From positions 1-10,822 of the forward strand of contig CABQAZ010000034.1 of the NCBI GenBank assembly GCA_902462295.1: 10,822 bases of DNA, written 5' to 3'. Below, piece after piece: positions 1-7,401 of the stretch (the first letter of the stretch is position 1; the number at the start of each line of letters is the position of its first letter). The translations under genes and the position numbers were made by a program. This stretch comes from an uncultured Clostridium sp. (lineage in GTDB: Bacteria; Bacillota; Clostridia; TANB77; CAG-508). The notes beneath the pieces were generated by a model. That model made no database searches, was not told where the DNA came from, and saw nothing but the letters and a program-made list of their open reading frames with translations.

Positions 1-67
1 TTGCAAGATTACTTACGACTAATAATCCAGCAACAACTTTTGCAAAAACTTTTCTGATTCTTTGCAT
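1..67 (-). CDS. Start of a probable secreted protein (partial, runs off the left edge)
   Basis: Only the first 22 codons are present, reading MQRIRKVFAKVVAGLLVVSN and then Leu-Ala. This is a short basic stretch (R3, R5, K6, K10) followed by a hydrophobic run, which is the layout of a Sec signal peptide or a single N-terminal membrane anchor. The start is the ATG at 67-65, placed 8 nt downstream of a strong AAGGAGAGG at 84-76. Another ATG 5 nt upstream (72-70) opens a frame that stops after 17 codons, so it is not the start. The gene has its own likely promoter and is separated from the polysaccharide operon by 1.4 kb of IS debris, so it is probably an independent transcription unit. Its function cannot be told from this fragment. 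Confidence 0.7.
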   Translation of the reverse strand, partial: MQRIRKVFAKVVAGLLVVSNLA

Positions 68-75
68 GACATTTT

Positions 76-84
76 CCTCTCCTT
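76..84 (-). promoter_or_regulatory. Ribosome binding site of the left-edge gene
   Basis: AAGGAGAGG read on the minus strand lies 8 nt before the ATG at 67. It is the best Shine-Dalgarno match in this part of the window, and it decides between the two nearby ATGs at 67 and 72 in favour of 67. Confidence 0.7.
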
Positions 85-142
85 ATCCCAAATATGCATA
101 CAATTGTGAATTATGAATAATCAAAATTCAAAATCTAAATCA

Positions 143-171
143 ATATTACCATTTTTGCACAAATTGTTCAA
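143..171 (-). promoter_or_regulatory. Candidate sigma-A promoter for the left-edge gene
   Basis: On the minus strand a -35 box TTGAAC (171-166) and a -10 box TAATAT (148-143) are separated by exactly 17 nt. Transcription would start near 136, giving a leader of about 70 nt before the ATG at 67. A second, poorer combination lies just upstream: TTGACT at 221-216 with CAAATA at 198-193, also 17 nt apart. In DNA this AT-rich, chance matches are common, so confidence is modest. Confidence 0.4.
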
Positions 172-241
172 GCTTCATTCACAAAAAATTCATATTTGTA
201 AATTCATATTTTGAAAGTCAAGGTACTTGGGATGGGGCGTT

Positions 242-548
242 TACGAACTGATCACAAGCGTCATATCTCAAAACAATATTGCCAGTACTAAGCATATGTC
301 ACACAATTCTATAGGCACAGTTATGAGAAATGAAAAAAATAAGTAAGAATGTAGCAAATGTATTAATAATTATGAGCTTAATAAGATACTTTTCCTATAA
401 ACTTACAACGAAAGATATTTTTAAACTTCCTAATTATGAGTATATTCATAATGAATTAAAGAGAATCAATATAATGCTTACCTCACTCTTTTATGAAAAT
501 ATATCCGGATAAATGCCATACTAAACTAAATGGCAAAATCTCTATAGA
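242..548 (+). pseudogene. istA: Decayed 5' part of an IS21-family istA transposase gene
   Basis: This is a broken IstA transposase, readable only by joining frames. From 242 to about 325 one frame reads a helix-turn-helix segment, SQNNIASTKHMSHNSIGTVM (266-325). It aligns without gaps to the usual IstA N-terminal pattern S-Q-x-x-I-A-x-S-x-x-x-S-R-N-T-V. The frame then shifts. From 330 the next frame carries FKLPNYEYIHNELKR (420-464), which is the typical IstA segment P-D-Y-E-Y-I-H-K-E-L that follows the HTH. After a stop at 510-512, MPY, a second stop (522-524) and TKWQNLYR resemble the next IstA block (I-P-Y ... Q-F ... L-Y). At least one frameshift and two in-frame stops are present. The DDE catalytic domain and istB are not recognisable downstream. 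The 60-codon open frame at 330-512 lies inside this relic and is not a gene. The family assignment is from memory of IstA conservation. Confidence 0.68.
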
Positions 549-1144
549 AAAGACAACATTTTGAAATAATTACAGCATATAATACTATGTATTTTTCACT
601 TTGATGAGTGATTTATTGATTTATACCGACTTATCATAATTCCTTACATAGGTCATCTGAACTCATGCTGGGTAAGATTTTTACTTTATCCTTTTCATGC
701 AATCATCAAAATCTTCCTAAATCAAGTCTCATATAATAAAGTATAAATCAATCTATATCAAAATGTATTACCTTTAATCTGTTGCTCCGTGTCTCACAAG
801 TTAGGAATACGAAATTGTTATAGGAATCAAGTTTAAATGGTCTCTAGTAATCAGCCAATTTATACTTAATCTCATATCTGCATATCCTGAAAACAGATAA
901 ATTTTTTCTACTTTAGACAACTTTGTTTAACATATCTATTTCAGCATATTAAACATTACTGCAATAATTCTTCTGTCAGCATAATTATTTATAATTATCA
1001 AATATCCATTGAATTCCATCTTAATATCTAATAATAGTTTAAAGTAATATGCTACAACATTTTCAACCCTACTCAAAATTTAGAACATAATACCAACCAT
1101 CCTAATTTCACACATAAATTTAAATGATAACACTATTGTTGGTT
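549..1144. other. AT-rich stretch without a recognisable gene, between two istA relics
   Basis: Both strands are broken by stops, and no RNA gene or CRISPR array is apparent. Two minus-strand stretches look protein-like. One is DKVKILPSMSSDDLCKEL at 690-637, followed by two stops. The other is an open run of about 47 codons from about 1081 to 939, ending in TAG at 938-936; it contains a VEN...LLLDI pattern faintly like the C-terminal part of IstA. Neither has a start with a ribosome binding site. The likeliest reading is decayed mobile-element DNA, but this part shows no firm family signature. Confidence 0.45.
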
Positions 1145-1246
1145 ATTTCGCACTTACGATTTTTTTAAAAATGTAACTCACAATGCTATGTTCCAATTAC
1201 TAAATCCAAAAGTTGATAATCTTATAATTTTATGGTATTGGGTCAT
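1145..1246 (-). pseudogene. istA: Decayed 5' end of a second IS21-family istA gene
   Basis: The minus strand from the ATG at 1246-1244 reads MTQYHKIIRLSTFGFSN followed by WNIAL. This matches position by position the canonical IstA start (M-T-x-Y-R-E-I-L-R-L-x-S-L-G-F-S-x-x-N-I-A). A GGA/GGCGG-rich stretch lies just upstream, as at a former ribosome binding site. The frame hits TGA immediately after residue 22. Beyond it, VTFLKKS, a stop, then VRNN is a plausible degraded remainder of the HTH (normally near S-R-K-T-V-R-N-V). Everything after about 1145 is unrecognisable, so only the 5' tip survives. It faces the plus-strand istA relic at 242-548, so the two cannot be parts of one intact element. 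Confidence 0.62.
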
Positions 1247-1353
1247 AATAGCCGCCAATCCTTATCATATAATAGAGATACCTAACAATTATATTACATT
1301 ACTATATTATATATAACAATTGGTTCATCGTAACCAAAATAATGGCTCAGAGA

Positions 1354-1391
1354 AAAATATAATCTCAGTCACTTAAACTGGAAATATATTT
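1354..1391 (-). terminator. Possible weak hairpin terminator of the operon
   Basis: Read on the minus strand, AAATATA (1388-1382) pairs with TATATTT downstream. Inside it CAGT and ACTG pair around a 7-nt loop, with two mismatches in the stem. A run of T follows and partly belongs to the stem. It sits 60-95 nt after the stop of the last operon gene (1451), where a terminator is expected. The stem is nearly all A/T, so it may be too unstable to act alone, and it could be a chance fold. No better hairpin was found between here and 1451. Confidence 0.25.
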
Positions 1392-1450
1392 CATTCAGGC
1401 ATAGATTATTCAAACTAATTCCGTAAGCCAGCCTATATTTTGTTTAATCT

Positions 1451-2467
1451 TTATAACACATTTTTCCGTAAAATTGGAATTTTATTTAATATCCAACTTG
1501 ACATAAATGAAACAATAACAAAAATCAAAAAGAACATTACTATTCCTATAGGAATGATTTTTATATTCAATGGTGTAATTTTAATAAATTTATACATAAA
1601 ATTTATAAACACTGGATGTATTAAATACACACAAAAACACAATCTATCTATTTCCCAAAGCCAATTATATTCATTAAACTTAAAATCTTTAAGAATTAAA
1701 AATAATGTAACTGCCAAAAAAGCAATTATTGGAGAATCGTAGCTTAAATAGCTCAATGCATCCTTAAGCATTAAATTCATTATCACTATCGTTATTATTT
1801 CAGCAATCAATATCCCCCCCAATATTTTTTTATTCTTTTCAATTTTAAATTTATTATTCACTAAATAATATCCAGTAATAACATAAAAAACTGTATATGT
1901 CATTATTGGAATATTAAATGCAATAGAAATGCCAATTATTTTCTCAATAAATCCTTTGCAAAAATTAAATAAAAATAAAATAATCAATATTATTTTATGT
2001 GTATTTTTATCTGTATTATTCAACACTATCTTTATAAATGGTAATATAATATAAATACCTATCAACGCATATAAATACCACAGATGTCCCCAACTATTTC
2101 CTTCAACTACTTTAACTATAGATTTTATAATCATATCAGCAGATAGTTGCCTTGTATCCATATATAATTCCATAATAGCATATGGTATACCAAATAAAAA
2201 TAATGCTATAACGATTCGTTTTATATATTTTGATACCATTAAATTCATTTGAATTTCTTTATTTAATAATAATGCACCTGTTATTATCAGAAACATAGGT
2301 ACAGCCCAATTCATAATGGATATATTTACACTCATCAAAAACTTGTTTTCGGATGATAATTGGTAATTTTGTGTATTATTTAATATTGTATTATTCGTAT
2401 GTAAAAAAATCACAGCAAGAGTTGCCATAATTCTTAGTATTGATATGTCCACTCGTTTCGTATTCAT
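1451..2467 (-). CDS. Membrane-bound acyltransferase (acyltransferase-3 family, WecH/OafA-like)
   Basis: This 338-residue protein is an integral-membrane acyltransferase of the type that transfers acetyl or a similar acyl group to sugars of surface polysaccharides. It begins with the family signature: R12 and H23 form the R-X10-H motif in LRIMATLAVIFLH (11-23). AVPMFLIITGALLL (55-68) and HLWYLYALIGIYIILP (128-143) are further family blocks. About ten hydrophobic segments span the chain, and the length is normal for a stand-alone member without an SGNH domain. The ATG at 2467 is chosen because GGAGG (2477-2473) lies 5 nt before it and the family motif starts at once. Upstream in-frame ATGs, the furthest at 2500, lack a ribosome binding site. 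It is the last gene of the operon, 87 nt after the FrhB-like gene, so it may be expressed less tightly with the rest. The acyl group and acceptor sugar cannot be deduced. Confidence 0.85.
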   Translation of the reverse strand: MNTKRVDISILRIMATLAVIFLHTNNTILNNTQNYQLSSENKFLMSVNISIMNWAVPMFLIITGALLLNKEIQMNLMVSKYIKRIVIALFLFGIPYAIMELYMDTRQLSADMIIKSIVKVVEGNSWGHLWYLYALIGIYIILPFIKIVLNNTDKNTHKIILIILFLFNFCKGFIEKIIGISIAFNIPIMTYTVFYVITGYYLVNNKFKIEKNKKILGGILIAEIITIVIMNLMLKDALSYLSYDSPIIAFLAVTLFLILKDFKFNEYNWLWEIDRLCFCVYLIHPVFINFMYKFIKITPLNIKIIPIGIVMFFLIFVIVSFMSSWILNKIPILRKNVL

Positions 2468-2472
2468 ATCGT

Positions 2473-2477
2473 CCTCC
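2473..2477 (-). promoter_or_regulatory. Ribosome binding site that fixes the acyltransferase start
   Basis: GGAGG on the minus strand lies 5 nt before the ATG at 2467. It falls inside the longest open frame, downstream of the ATG at 2500. This indicates that the first 11 codons of that frame are leader rather than protein. Confidence 0.65.
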
Positions 2478-2554
2478 AAAATCATCTTCTTCATTTTCAA
2501 ACAATTGTCTATTTAGTTGTCTTGTTGATTAACATTGCTCACTGAAATTTAATA

Positions 2555-3667
2555 TTATTTAATTAAATGTGCCTTTAATAAAATTGCTTTTATTCTTTGT
2601 TTTATACATTTAACTGGAAAGCACAAGAATACAGAATAATCCAAATTGTCTTTATTATAATTATTCCAAAAGCGATAATATTCCTTTGATTTTTTAAATG
2701 GTGCTTTCAATTGACCATTTGATTCTATTGCTTTTTCCTGTTCAACATCTTTAGTAGCAATATCTGCCTCACTAAGCAGCATTTCACCTTTATAAGTCTG
2801 ACATAGAATTAAAGATATTCCTTTTTTCTTTTCTATATCAGCCAAATCACTTCCCCAAGAATCTCCTAATGTAATATCAGATATTCTTTTATCTGTAGCA
2901 TATCTACATTGATAACAATTATTTGTATATATAAGTCCTCTTAAAAAAGCCAACGTATATCCATCATATGTTCCCTTTTGTTTTATATATCTATTATTTA
3001 CAGACAATCCAAACAAATTTTTTTGTCTGAAATTTATATTATATATATTTCCTATTTCAATTTTTTTATTTTTCAAATAATTAAATAAAATATTAGGCGA
3101 AGGTGAACCATGACATATCAAATCTATCGTATATAAATTTTGAATATTTTGTTTTCTTACTTCCATATATTTTTTCAATGCAGCTACATGACATGGTAAG
3201 CCAATAAACAAAATTTTATTATTTTCTTTTAGTGCATTCATTATATCTATATAAATCATTCCCGGATTACTCTTTACATATTTAGATCCCCTAAAATTAT
3301 CAAGCATCATTTCGTCTGAAATCATCTTATAAATAAATGCTCCTCTCTCATATACACAACTGCACACCATTCCCCCTGATTTTAGAAATGAACTAGCAAT
3401 TGCTGTAGCTACTCCTCCAGACGCTGACATCTTTCTATTAAATTCATTTTCCGTCCAACCCTGAAGCCATTTCTGTGGTTTTAACATATTTATATCTGCT
3501 CTATTAGGGCAAACATTCATACACATATTACAGTTAATGCATTTGTCTTCATCTATATATGCATTAAATTCTTTATATGTATCAACAATCGTTACTGCAT
3601 TTTTATGGCAGACATTAACACATGCATTGCATCCTGTGCATATATCTTTTTCACACACAAGTCTCAT
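2555..3667 (-). CDS. FrhB-like iron-sulfur protein (coenzyme F420 hydrogenase/dehydrogenase beta-subunit family)
   Basis: This 370-residue cytoplasmic redox protein starts with a two-cluster ferredoxin domain: C10, C13, C16, C20 and C43, C46, C49, C53, each C-x2-C-x2-C-x3-C. The FrhB-type N- and C-terminal domains follow. Their typical blocks are SGG (83-85) in a Gly/Ala-rich run, GSKYV (127-131), GLPCH (156-160), ICHGSPSP (184-191), the pair C251/C254, and DITLGDSWG (264-272). In methanogens the family binds FAD, an [4Fe-4S] cluster and F420. Bacterial members in polysaccharide loci have no settled reaction, and these hosts are not expected to make F420, so the electron carrier is unknown. 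The gene follows the pyruvyl transferase by 14 nt, which suggests linked roles. The ATG at 3667 is preferred over the GTG at 3694 because AGAGGAAA precedes it at good spacing and the Cys motif begins at residue 10. The family is certain; the function is open. Confidence 0.9.
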   Translation of the reverse strand: MRLVCEKDICTGCNACVNVCHKNAVTIVDTYKEFNAYIDEDKCINCNMCMNVCPNRADINMLKPQKWLQGWTENEFNRKMSASGGVATAIASSFLKSGGMVCSCVYERGAFIYKMISDEMMLDNFRGSKYVKSNPGMIYIDIMNALKENNKILFIGLPCHVAALKKYMEVRKQNIQNLYTIDLICHGSPSPNILFNYLKNKKIEIGNIYNINFRQKNLFGLSVNNRYIKQKGTYDGYTLAFLRGLIYTNNCYQCRYATDKRISDITLGDSWGSDLADIEKKKGISLILCQTYKGEMLLSEADIATKDVEQEKAIESNGQLKAPFKKSKEYYRFWNNYNKDNLDYSVFLCFPVKCIKQRIKAILLKAHLIK

Positions 3668-3672
3668 CTTTA

Positions 3673-3680
3673 TTTCCTCT
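3673..3680 (-). promoter_or_regulatory. Ribosome binding site that fixes the FrhB-like gene start
   Basis: AGAGGAAA on the minus strand places its GAGG core (3679-3676) 8 nt before the ATG at 3667. The alternative in-frame GTG at 3694 lies inside the end of the previous gene and has no such site. Confidence 0.6.
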
Positions 3681-3681
3681 A

Positions 3682-4782
3682 TTAAATTTCGCACAAACTT
3701 TTTAATTCTATCATACTTATTTTTCTTTGTTCCATCAATATATTATTGACCTTTGACCAATCTATACTTTGTTCTACAAAATCAAATTTATCATCTGAAA
3801 TTATTCTATCTGTTAAATCAAAAAAATCTAATACACTTCTATTTCTCTGAGAATGATTTTCTGGTAGAACATCAATAAAATTTTTATTAAAATTAATGCA
3901 AAAACATGTCCCATGAAACGAATCAGTTATGACATATTTTGCATTTTTGATTATATAAAGGAACTGTGCTGGAGTAGGAAGATATGTAAAGCCCTCTCCC
4001 CAAAAAATCTCACTCATATCATTTGTAACTCTAATCAGCTTCATTCCTTTTCTCTTTGCAAATGCAGCAGCCTTTTTACACAAATCTTTATTATGATTAA
4101 CTTGATACAATAGTATATATTCATTTGGCAAATTAATATTTTCCATTACAAGATTCCAATCATTTATATTCAATAATAATGTTGGATCAAGAACTTGTTC
4201 ACCTAAAACTCCATTCTCTCTAAGAATTCTTAGCCCATCATTTTCACGAACAGTTATTTTATCAAAATCTTTTAAATAATTTGTAATATCAGCCAATTCT
4301 GTCTTAATTTTTTTTTCAGAACCAAAACTAGCAGCATATGATACTTTTTTTGTCTTATCTTTAACAAAATCTAAAAAATACATTGACTCAATTTTTCCAT
4401 CTGGCATGATATTCCAAACCTGATCACTTCCTATCATATAAATATCAGCTTTCGGATAATTTTTATAAAATTCTTCCTTATCTGTATATTGCCTAGATAA
4501 ATTTAACCACTTTTTTTGATAAATTCTAAAAATCTTTATTGGTTTTGAATATCTTACATACTTAATCAAATATGAAATCACATTTATAAGTGGTATTTTT
4601 TTATATTTAGATGTTTTCATAGCATCTTTTGATATTTTATCTGCTGAGTAATATGAATATTCAGCATCAACAATAAACGGCTCATTATTTATTTTTTTTA
4701 TAGCCTCTTGAAGGGCATAAGCTTGATAAAGAGATCCGTAATTCGGTACTGCATGTCTTGTTATAATTGCAATTTTTTTCAT
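3682..4782 (-). CDS. Polysaccharide pyruvyl transferase family protein
   Basis: This 366-residue protein belongs to the CsaB/WcaK/GumL family, which transfers pyruvate from phosphoenolpyruvate to a sugar hydroxyl to form a ketal, adding negative charge to the polymer. Family blocks are clear: an N-terminal NYGSLYQAYALQEA (14-27), IGSDQVWN (117-124), SYAASFG (148-154), RENDGLRIL (179-187), VLDPTLLL (197-204) and TDSFHGTCFCINFNK (286-300). The last block holds the conserved S-x-H-G. There is no signal peptide or membrane segment, so it should act in the cytoplasm on the lipid-linked unit. The length is typical. It starts 4 nt after the flippase stop and has only a weak ribosome binding site, so its translation is probably coupled to the upstream gene. 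Some family members may act on substrates other than sugars, so the exact reaction is inferred. Confidence 0.9.
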   Translation of the reverse strand: MKKIAIITRHAVPNYGSLYQAYALQEAIKKINNEPFIVDAEYSYYSADKISKDAMKTSKYKKIPLINVISYLIKYVRYSKPIKIFRIYQKKWLNLSRQYTDKEEFYKNYPKADIYMIGSDQVWNIMPDGKIESMYFLDFVKDKTKKVSYAASFGSEKKIKTELADITNYLKDFDKITVRENDGLRILRENGVLGEQVLDPTLLLNINDWNLVMENINLPNEYILLYQVNHNKDLCKKAAAFAKRKGMKLIRVTNDMSEIFWGEGFTYLPTPAQFLYIIKNAKYVITDSFHGTCFCINFNKNFIDVLPENHSQRNRSVLDFFDLTDRIISDDKFDFVEQSIDWSKVNNILMEQRKISMIELKSLCEI

Positions 4783-4786
4783 TTAA

Positions 4787-6172
4787 TTATCTTTTCCATC
4801 CTTTATTTTTTATAGATTCAAATATAAAATTCAACATGATAATTGCCGTCTCTCTCATAAAGATAAAAATCATTATAAGGGTAGTTATAATATATACTAC
4901 AAAACCAATAATTGAATTAAAAATAAATGCCGACACAATAAAAATACATACCTCAAAAATCACAAAAAGCAATTCTTTTGCTAAAGGTCTTATATCTTTA
5001 ACATCCAATATGCAAATTAGATACCATATCATAGCAGAAATAAATGTACCTACAGAAAAGCTTTCTTTACATGGAGTAATTTTATAAAGTAATACATTTA
5101 ATAAAAATCCGACCATAATAACAATTACAACTTGAATAAAATACCTTCTCTGTTGAAGTCTTGATTTATACAAATTTACATAAATACTTTTTATAATTAT
5201 GTAGAAAAATTGAGATGCAAATAAAAAAGTTATAACATTCAAAGATTGATAATACTTATCAAGATATATTTCGAGTATAAATTTAACAGGAAAAAACGAT
5301 GTCATTAAACATACAGAAAAAATATTAATGTAATTTCTAAGTTGAATAATCCTTGTTTTTGATTGTATTCTGCATAAATAATTGTAAAATGTTATTGTTA
5401 CTGGAGTAATTGCAATATTTAAAAAATTCTCTATACTAACCGCAAATGAATATTGTGCAAAATCAATTGTTGTTAATAATATTTTAGTAAACCATCTGTC
5501 CATACTTGTAAGTATTATTGAAGAGAAATTTCCGAACAGCAAAAGAATACCTTCCTTTATGTTAGAAATTAACTCATTAAATTCAAATATGCAAATCTTA
5601 ATAGAATTAAATATTTTACTAAATTTTATCGTTAAAACAAAAAGCATAAAATAATCTACAATAACATACCCTAAAACATACAAATAAGCATTATCACTTT
5701 TAATTATCAAAAGCAACATCATATTTGATACAAAATTAAGTGCGGTAACTATATTAATGACTCTCGAATAACTTTTGAACTGTCCAATAGCCTGATACAT
5801 TCTTTTATAAAAATCAACCATATTATATCCAAAAATATCCAAAGAGAACAATATAAGTAATAACTTGTTAAGTTTAATAGATGCAATAACCATTACTATA
5901 GATACAATCATCTGAAATATATTCATTGTAAAGATAGTGGTTTTCAAGCTTTTTTTATTTAAATCTTTTAAATTTTTGCCACCATACCTTAAATACATTC
6001 CATCAGCATACCCCATATGGAACAGACCTACAAATGACAAATATAATTGAAAAGTTTTTATAATTGCATAAGTTTCAACAGATAAATATTTAGGTAAAAT
6101 AAAACCTGTTGCTAAACCAAAAACCATATTTAATATATTTGCTATTAATATAACAATTATGCCTTTTCCCAT
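4787..6172 (-). CDS. wzx: Wzx-type polysaccharide flippase (MATE/MOP superfamily)
   Basis: This 461-residue, highly hydrophobic protein has roughly 12-14 membrane segments spread over its whole length. It is the expected flippase that moves the undecaprenyl-linked repeat unit across the membrane. The N-terminus resembles the Polysacc_synt family: a first helix (4-25), then PKYLSVETYAIIKTFQLYLS (27-46) and FHMGYADGMYLRYGG (51-65), which sits where flippases carry their L-G-x-x-D-G-x-x-R-Y pattern. It begins with a 16-nt overlap with the polymerase gene. AAAGAGGA lies just upstream, so both start and coupling are well supported. Flippases diverge strongly, so the symbol reflects role and context rather than close identity. 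Confidence 0.85.
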   Translation of the reverse strand: MGKGIIVILIANILNMVFGLATGFILPKYLSVETYAIIKTFQLYLSFVGLFHMGYADGMYLRYGGKNLKDLNKKSLKTTIFTMNIFQMIVSIVMVIASIKLNKLLLILFSLDIFGYNMVDFYKRMYQAIGQFKSYSRVINIVTALNFVSNMMLLLIIKSDNAYLYVLGYVIVDYFMLFVLTIKFSKIFNSIKICIFEFNELISNIKEGILLLFGNFSSIILTSMDRWFTKILLTTIDFAQYSFAVSIENFLNIAITPVTITFYNYLCRIQSKTRIIQLRNYINIFSVCLMTSFFPVKFILEIYLDKYYQSLNVITFLFASQFFYIIIKSIYVNLYKSRLQQRRYFIQVVIVIMVGFLLNVLLYKITPCKESFSVGTFISAMIWYLICILDVKDIRPLAKELLFVIFEVCIFIVSAFIFNSIIGFVVYIITTLIMIFIFMRETAIIMLNFIFESIKNKGWKR

Positions 6173-7401
6173 TGTGTATCCTCTTTATTTATATTGTAAT
6201 TATTTTGCATAAATATAATTCCTAATAATTGAGCAATAATGTATACATGTAATTTTGCTTCCAAAAGCTCACAAAAAAATCCAACAATTGCAAAAAATAT
6301 CAAAGCTGCAAATAAATTTTCTTCTGATATACTTCTACTCTTAAAGAAGTTTTTCACAACCCATATTATACTTAAAATCATTCCTGTCAATCCAAATAAT
6401 CCATAATTATACAACATCGTAACATAATAATTATCTGTTGTATCAAACCCTGGTATTACAATTCTTGTATGTAGCATCAATTGTCTTACAGAATCAACGC
6501 CATGTCCAAATAAACACCTAAAAAATTCACTCAACGGATTAGAGCCAAAATTAAAAACTCTTTTAACTACATAATTAATTGTTCCTAATCTTTGTGAACC
6601 AGAAATACTATCTATGCTACCTGAAAATCTTTCCACTACCATTGATATAATATTTAGCCCCAACGGAGATATAATAAACAAAGCAATCAATAAAACCAAT
6701 AAAAGCGTTCTTTTCTTTATATTAAATCCAATATTTTTTATAAGCCAAAAGAACAGAACTACTGCTAATCCTATCAGTGAAGATCTCGTTCTAGTCATTA
6801 ATAAAGCTATAATAATTAATGATTTGAATATAAATGTATGATTTCTACCTAATAATAAACAAAATGCCACTCCTAATACAATAGAAAATGTTATTGGATG
6901 TTTAAAAAAAGAACCACTTCTATAAGGAACTGTATTTGTCAAATAGTTATGGTCAAAATATGGAACTAAAAAATTCTTTTTTGTAATAAATTCAAATATG
7001 CCAAACAAAACCGATGCTAGTATAAATACAAAATAAATTTTTCTTATTTTTACAACGTCTTTCATAGTTAATTCATTATAAAAAATCACAGCATTAAATA
7101 TAATTGCAGGAGTCAACAATATTGATATTCCTGCTTTAATACTATTAACTTTGAATTCATTAAATAATATTGATACAATAAAAAAAACTAAATAAAACAG
7201 TAATATTATAATTATATTTTTAAAAGCTTTTTTTATATCCGAAAAATTTCTCTGTGTTATAACAAGAAATAATGTTTCAAAAAGAATAAAAGCATAGAAA
7301 AAATTTGCATATTTGGAATTTGCGTATGTAATTACACATAGCAAAAAAGTAATTATATGTATTAATAATTTCACATTAAATAGACTCAATTTAACTTTCA
7401 T
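6157..7401 (-). CDS. wzy: Wzy-type O-antigen/capsule polymerase
   Basis: This 414-residue polytopic membrane protein has about ten or more hydrophobic segments. It fits the Wzy/O-antigen ligase-like family that joins repeat units on the outer face of the membrane. Supporting patterns are RSGSFFKHPITFS (161-173), a conserved family stretch usually near R-x-G-x-F-x-H-P, then TRTRSSLIGLAVVLFFWL (203-220), GHGVDS (299-304) within the long polar loop, and TTDNYYVTMLYNYGLFGL (321-338), similar to the D-N-x-Y-L-x-x-L-x-x-x-G-x-x-G block. It overlaps the preceding glycosyltransferase by 11 nt and the flippase by 16 nt, with AGAGGA about 5 nt before its ATG. A ligase role cannot be excluded from sequence. 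Polymerase is inferred from the flippase next door and a Gram-positive-like setting. Confidence 0.82.
   Translation of the reverse strand: MKVKLSLFNVKLLIHIITFLLCVITYANSKYANFFYAFILFETLFLVITQRNFSDIKKAFKNIIIILLFYLVFFIVSILFNEFKVNSIKAGISILLTPAIIFNAVIFYNELTMKDVVKIRKIYFVFILASVLFGIFEFITKKNFLVPYFDHNYLTNTVPYRSGSFFKHPITFSIVLGVAFCLLLGRNHTFIFKSLIIIALLMTRTRSSLIGLAVVLFFWLIKNIGFNIKKRTLLLVLLIALFIISPLGLNIISMVVERFSGSIDSISGSQRLGTINYVVKRVFNFGSNPLSEFFRCLFGHGVDSVRQLMLHTRIVIPGFDTTDNYYVTMLYNYGLFGLTGMILSIIWVVKNFFKSRSISEENLFAALIFFAIVGFFCELLEAKLHVYIIAQLLGIIFMQNNYNINKEDTQWEKA

Noticed and set aside
330..512. A 60-codon plus-strand open frame as a small gene
   Set aside because: It has no ribosome binding site, and its conserved part matches an internal segment of IstA. 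It is a fragment of a transposase pseudogene, not a gene.
875..908. Hairpin TATCTG/CAGATA followed by a T run on the plus strand
   Set aside because: The 6-bp stem with a 13-nt loop is weak, and no plus-strand gene ends nearby, so it has nothing to terminate.
1440..1742. A 100-codon plus-strand open frame opposite the acyltransferase
   Set aside because: It lies antisense to a clear acyltransferase-3 gene, has no ribosome binding site and shows no domain. It is an AT-rich shadow frame.
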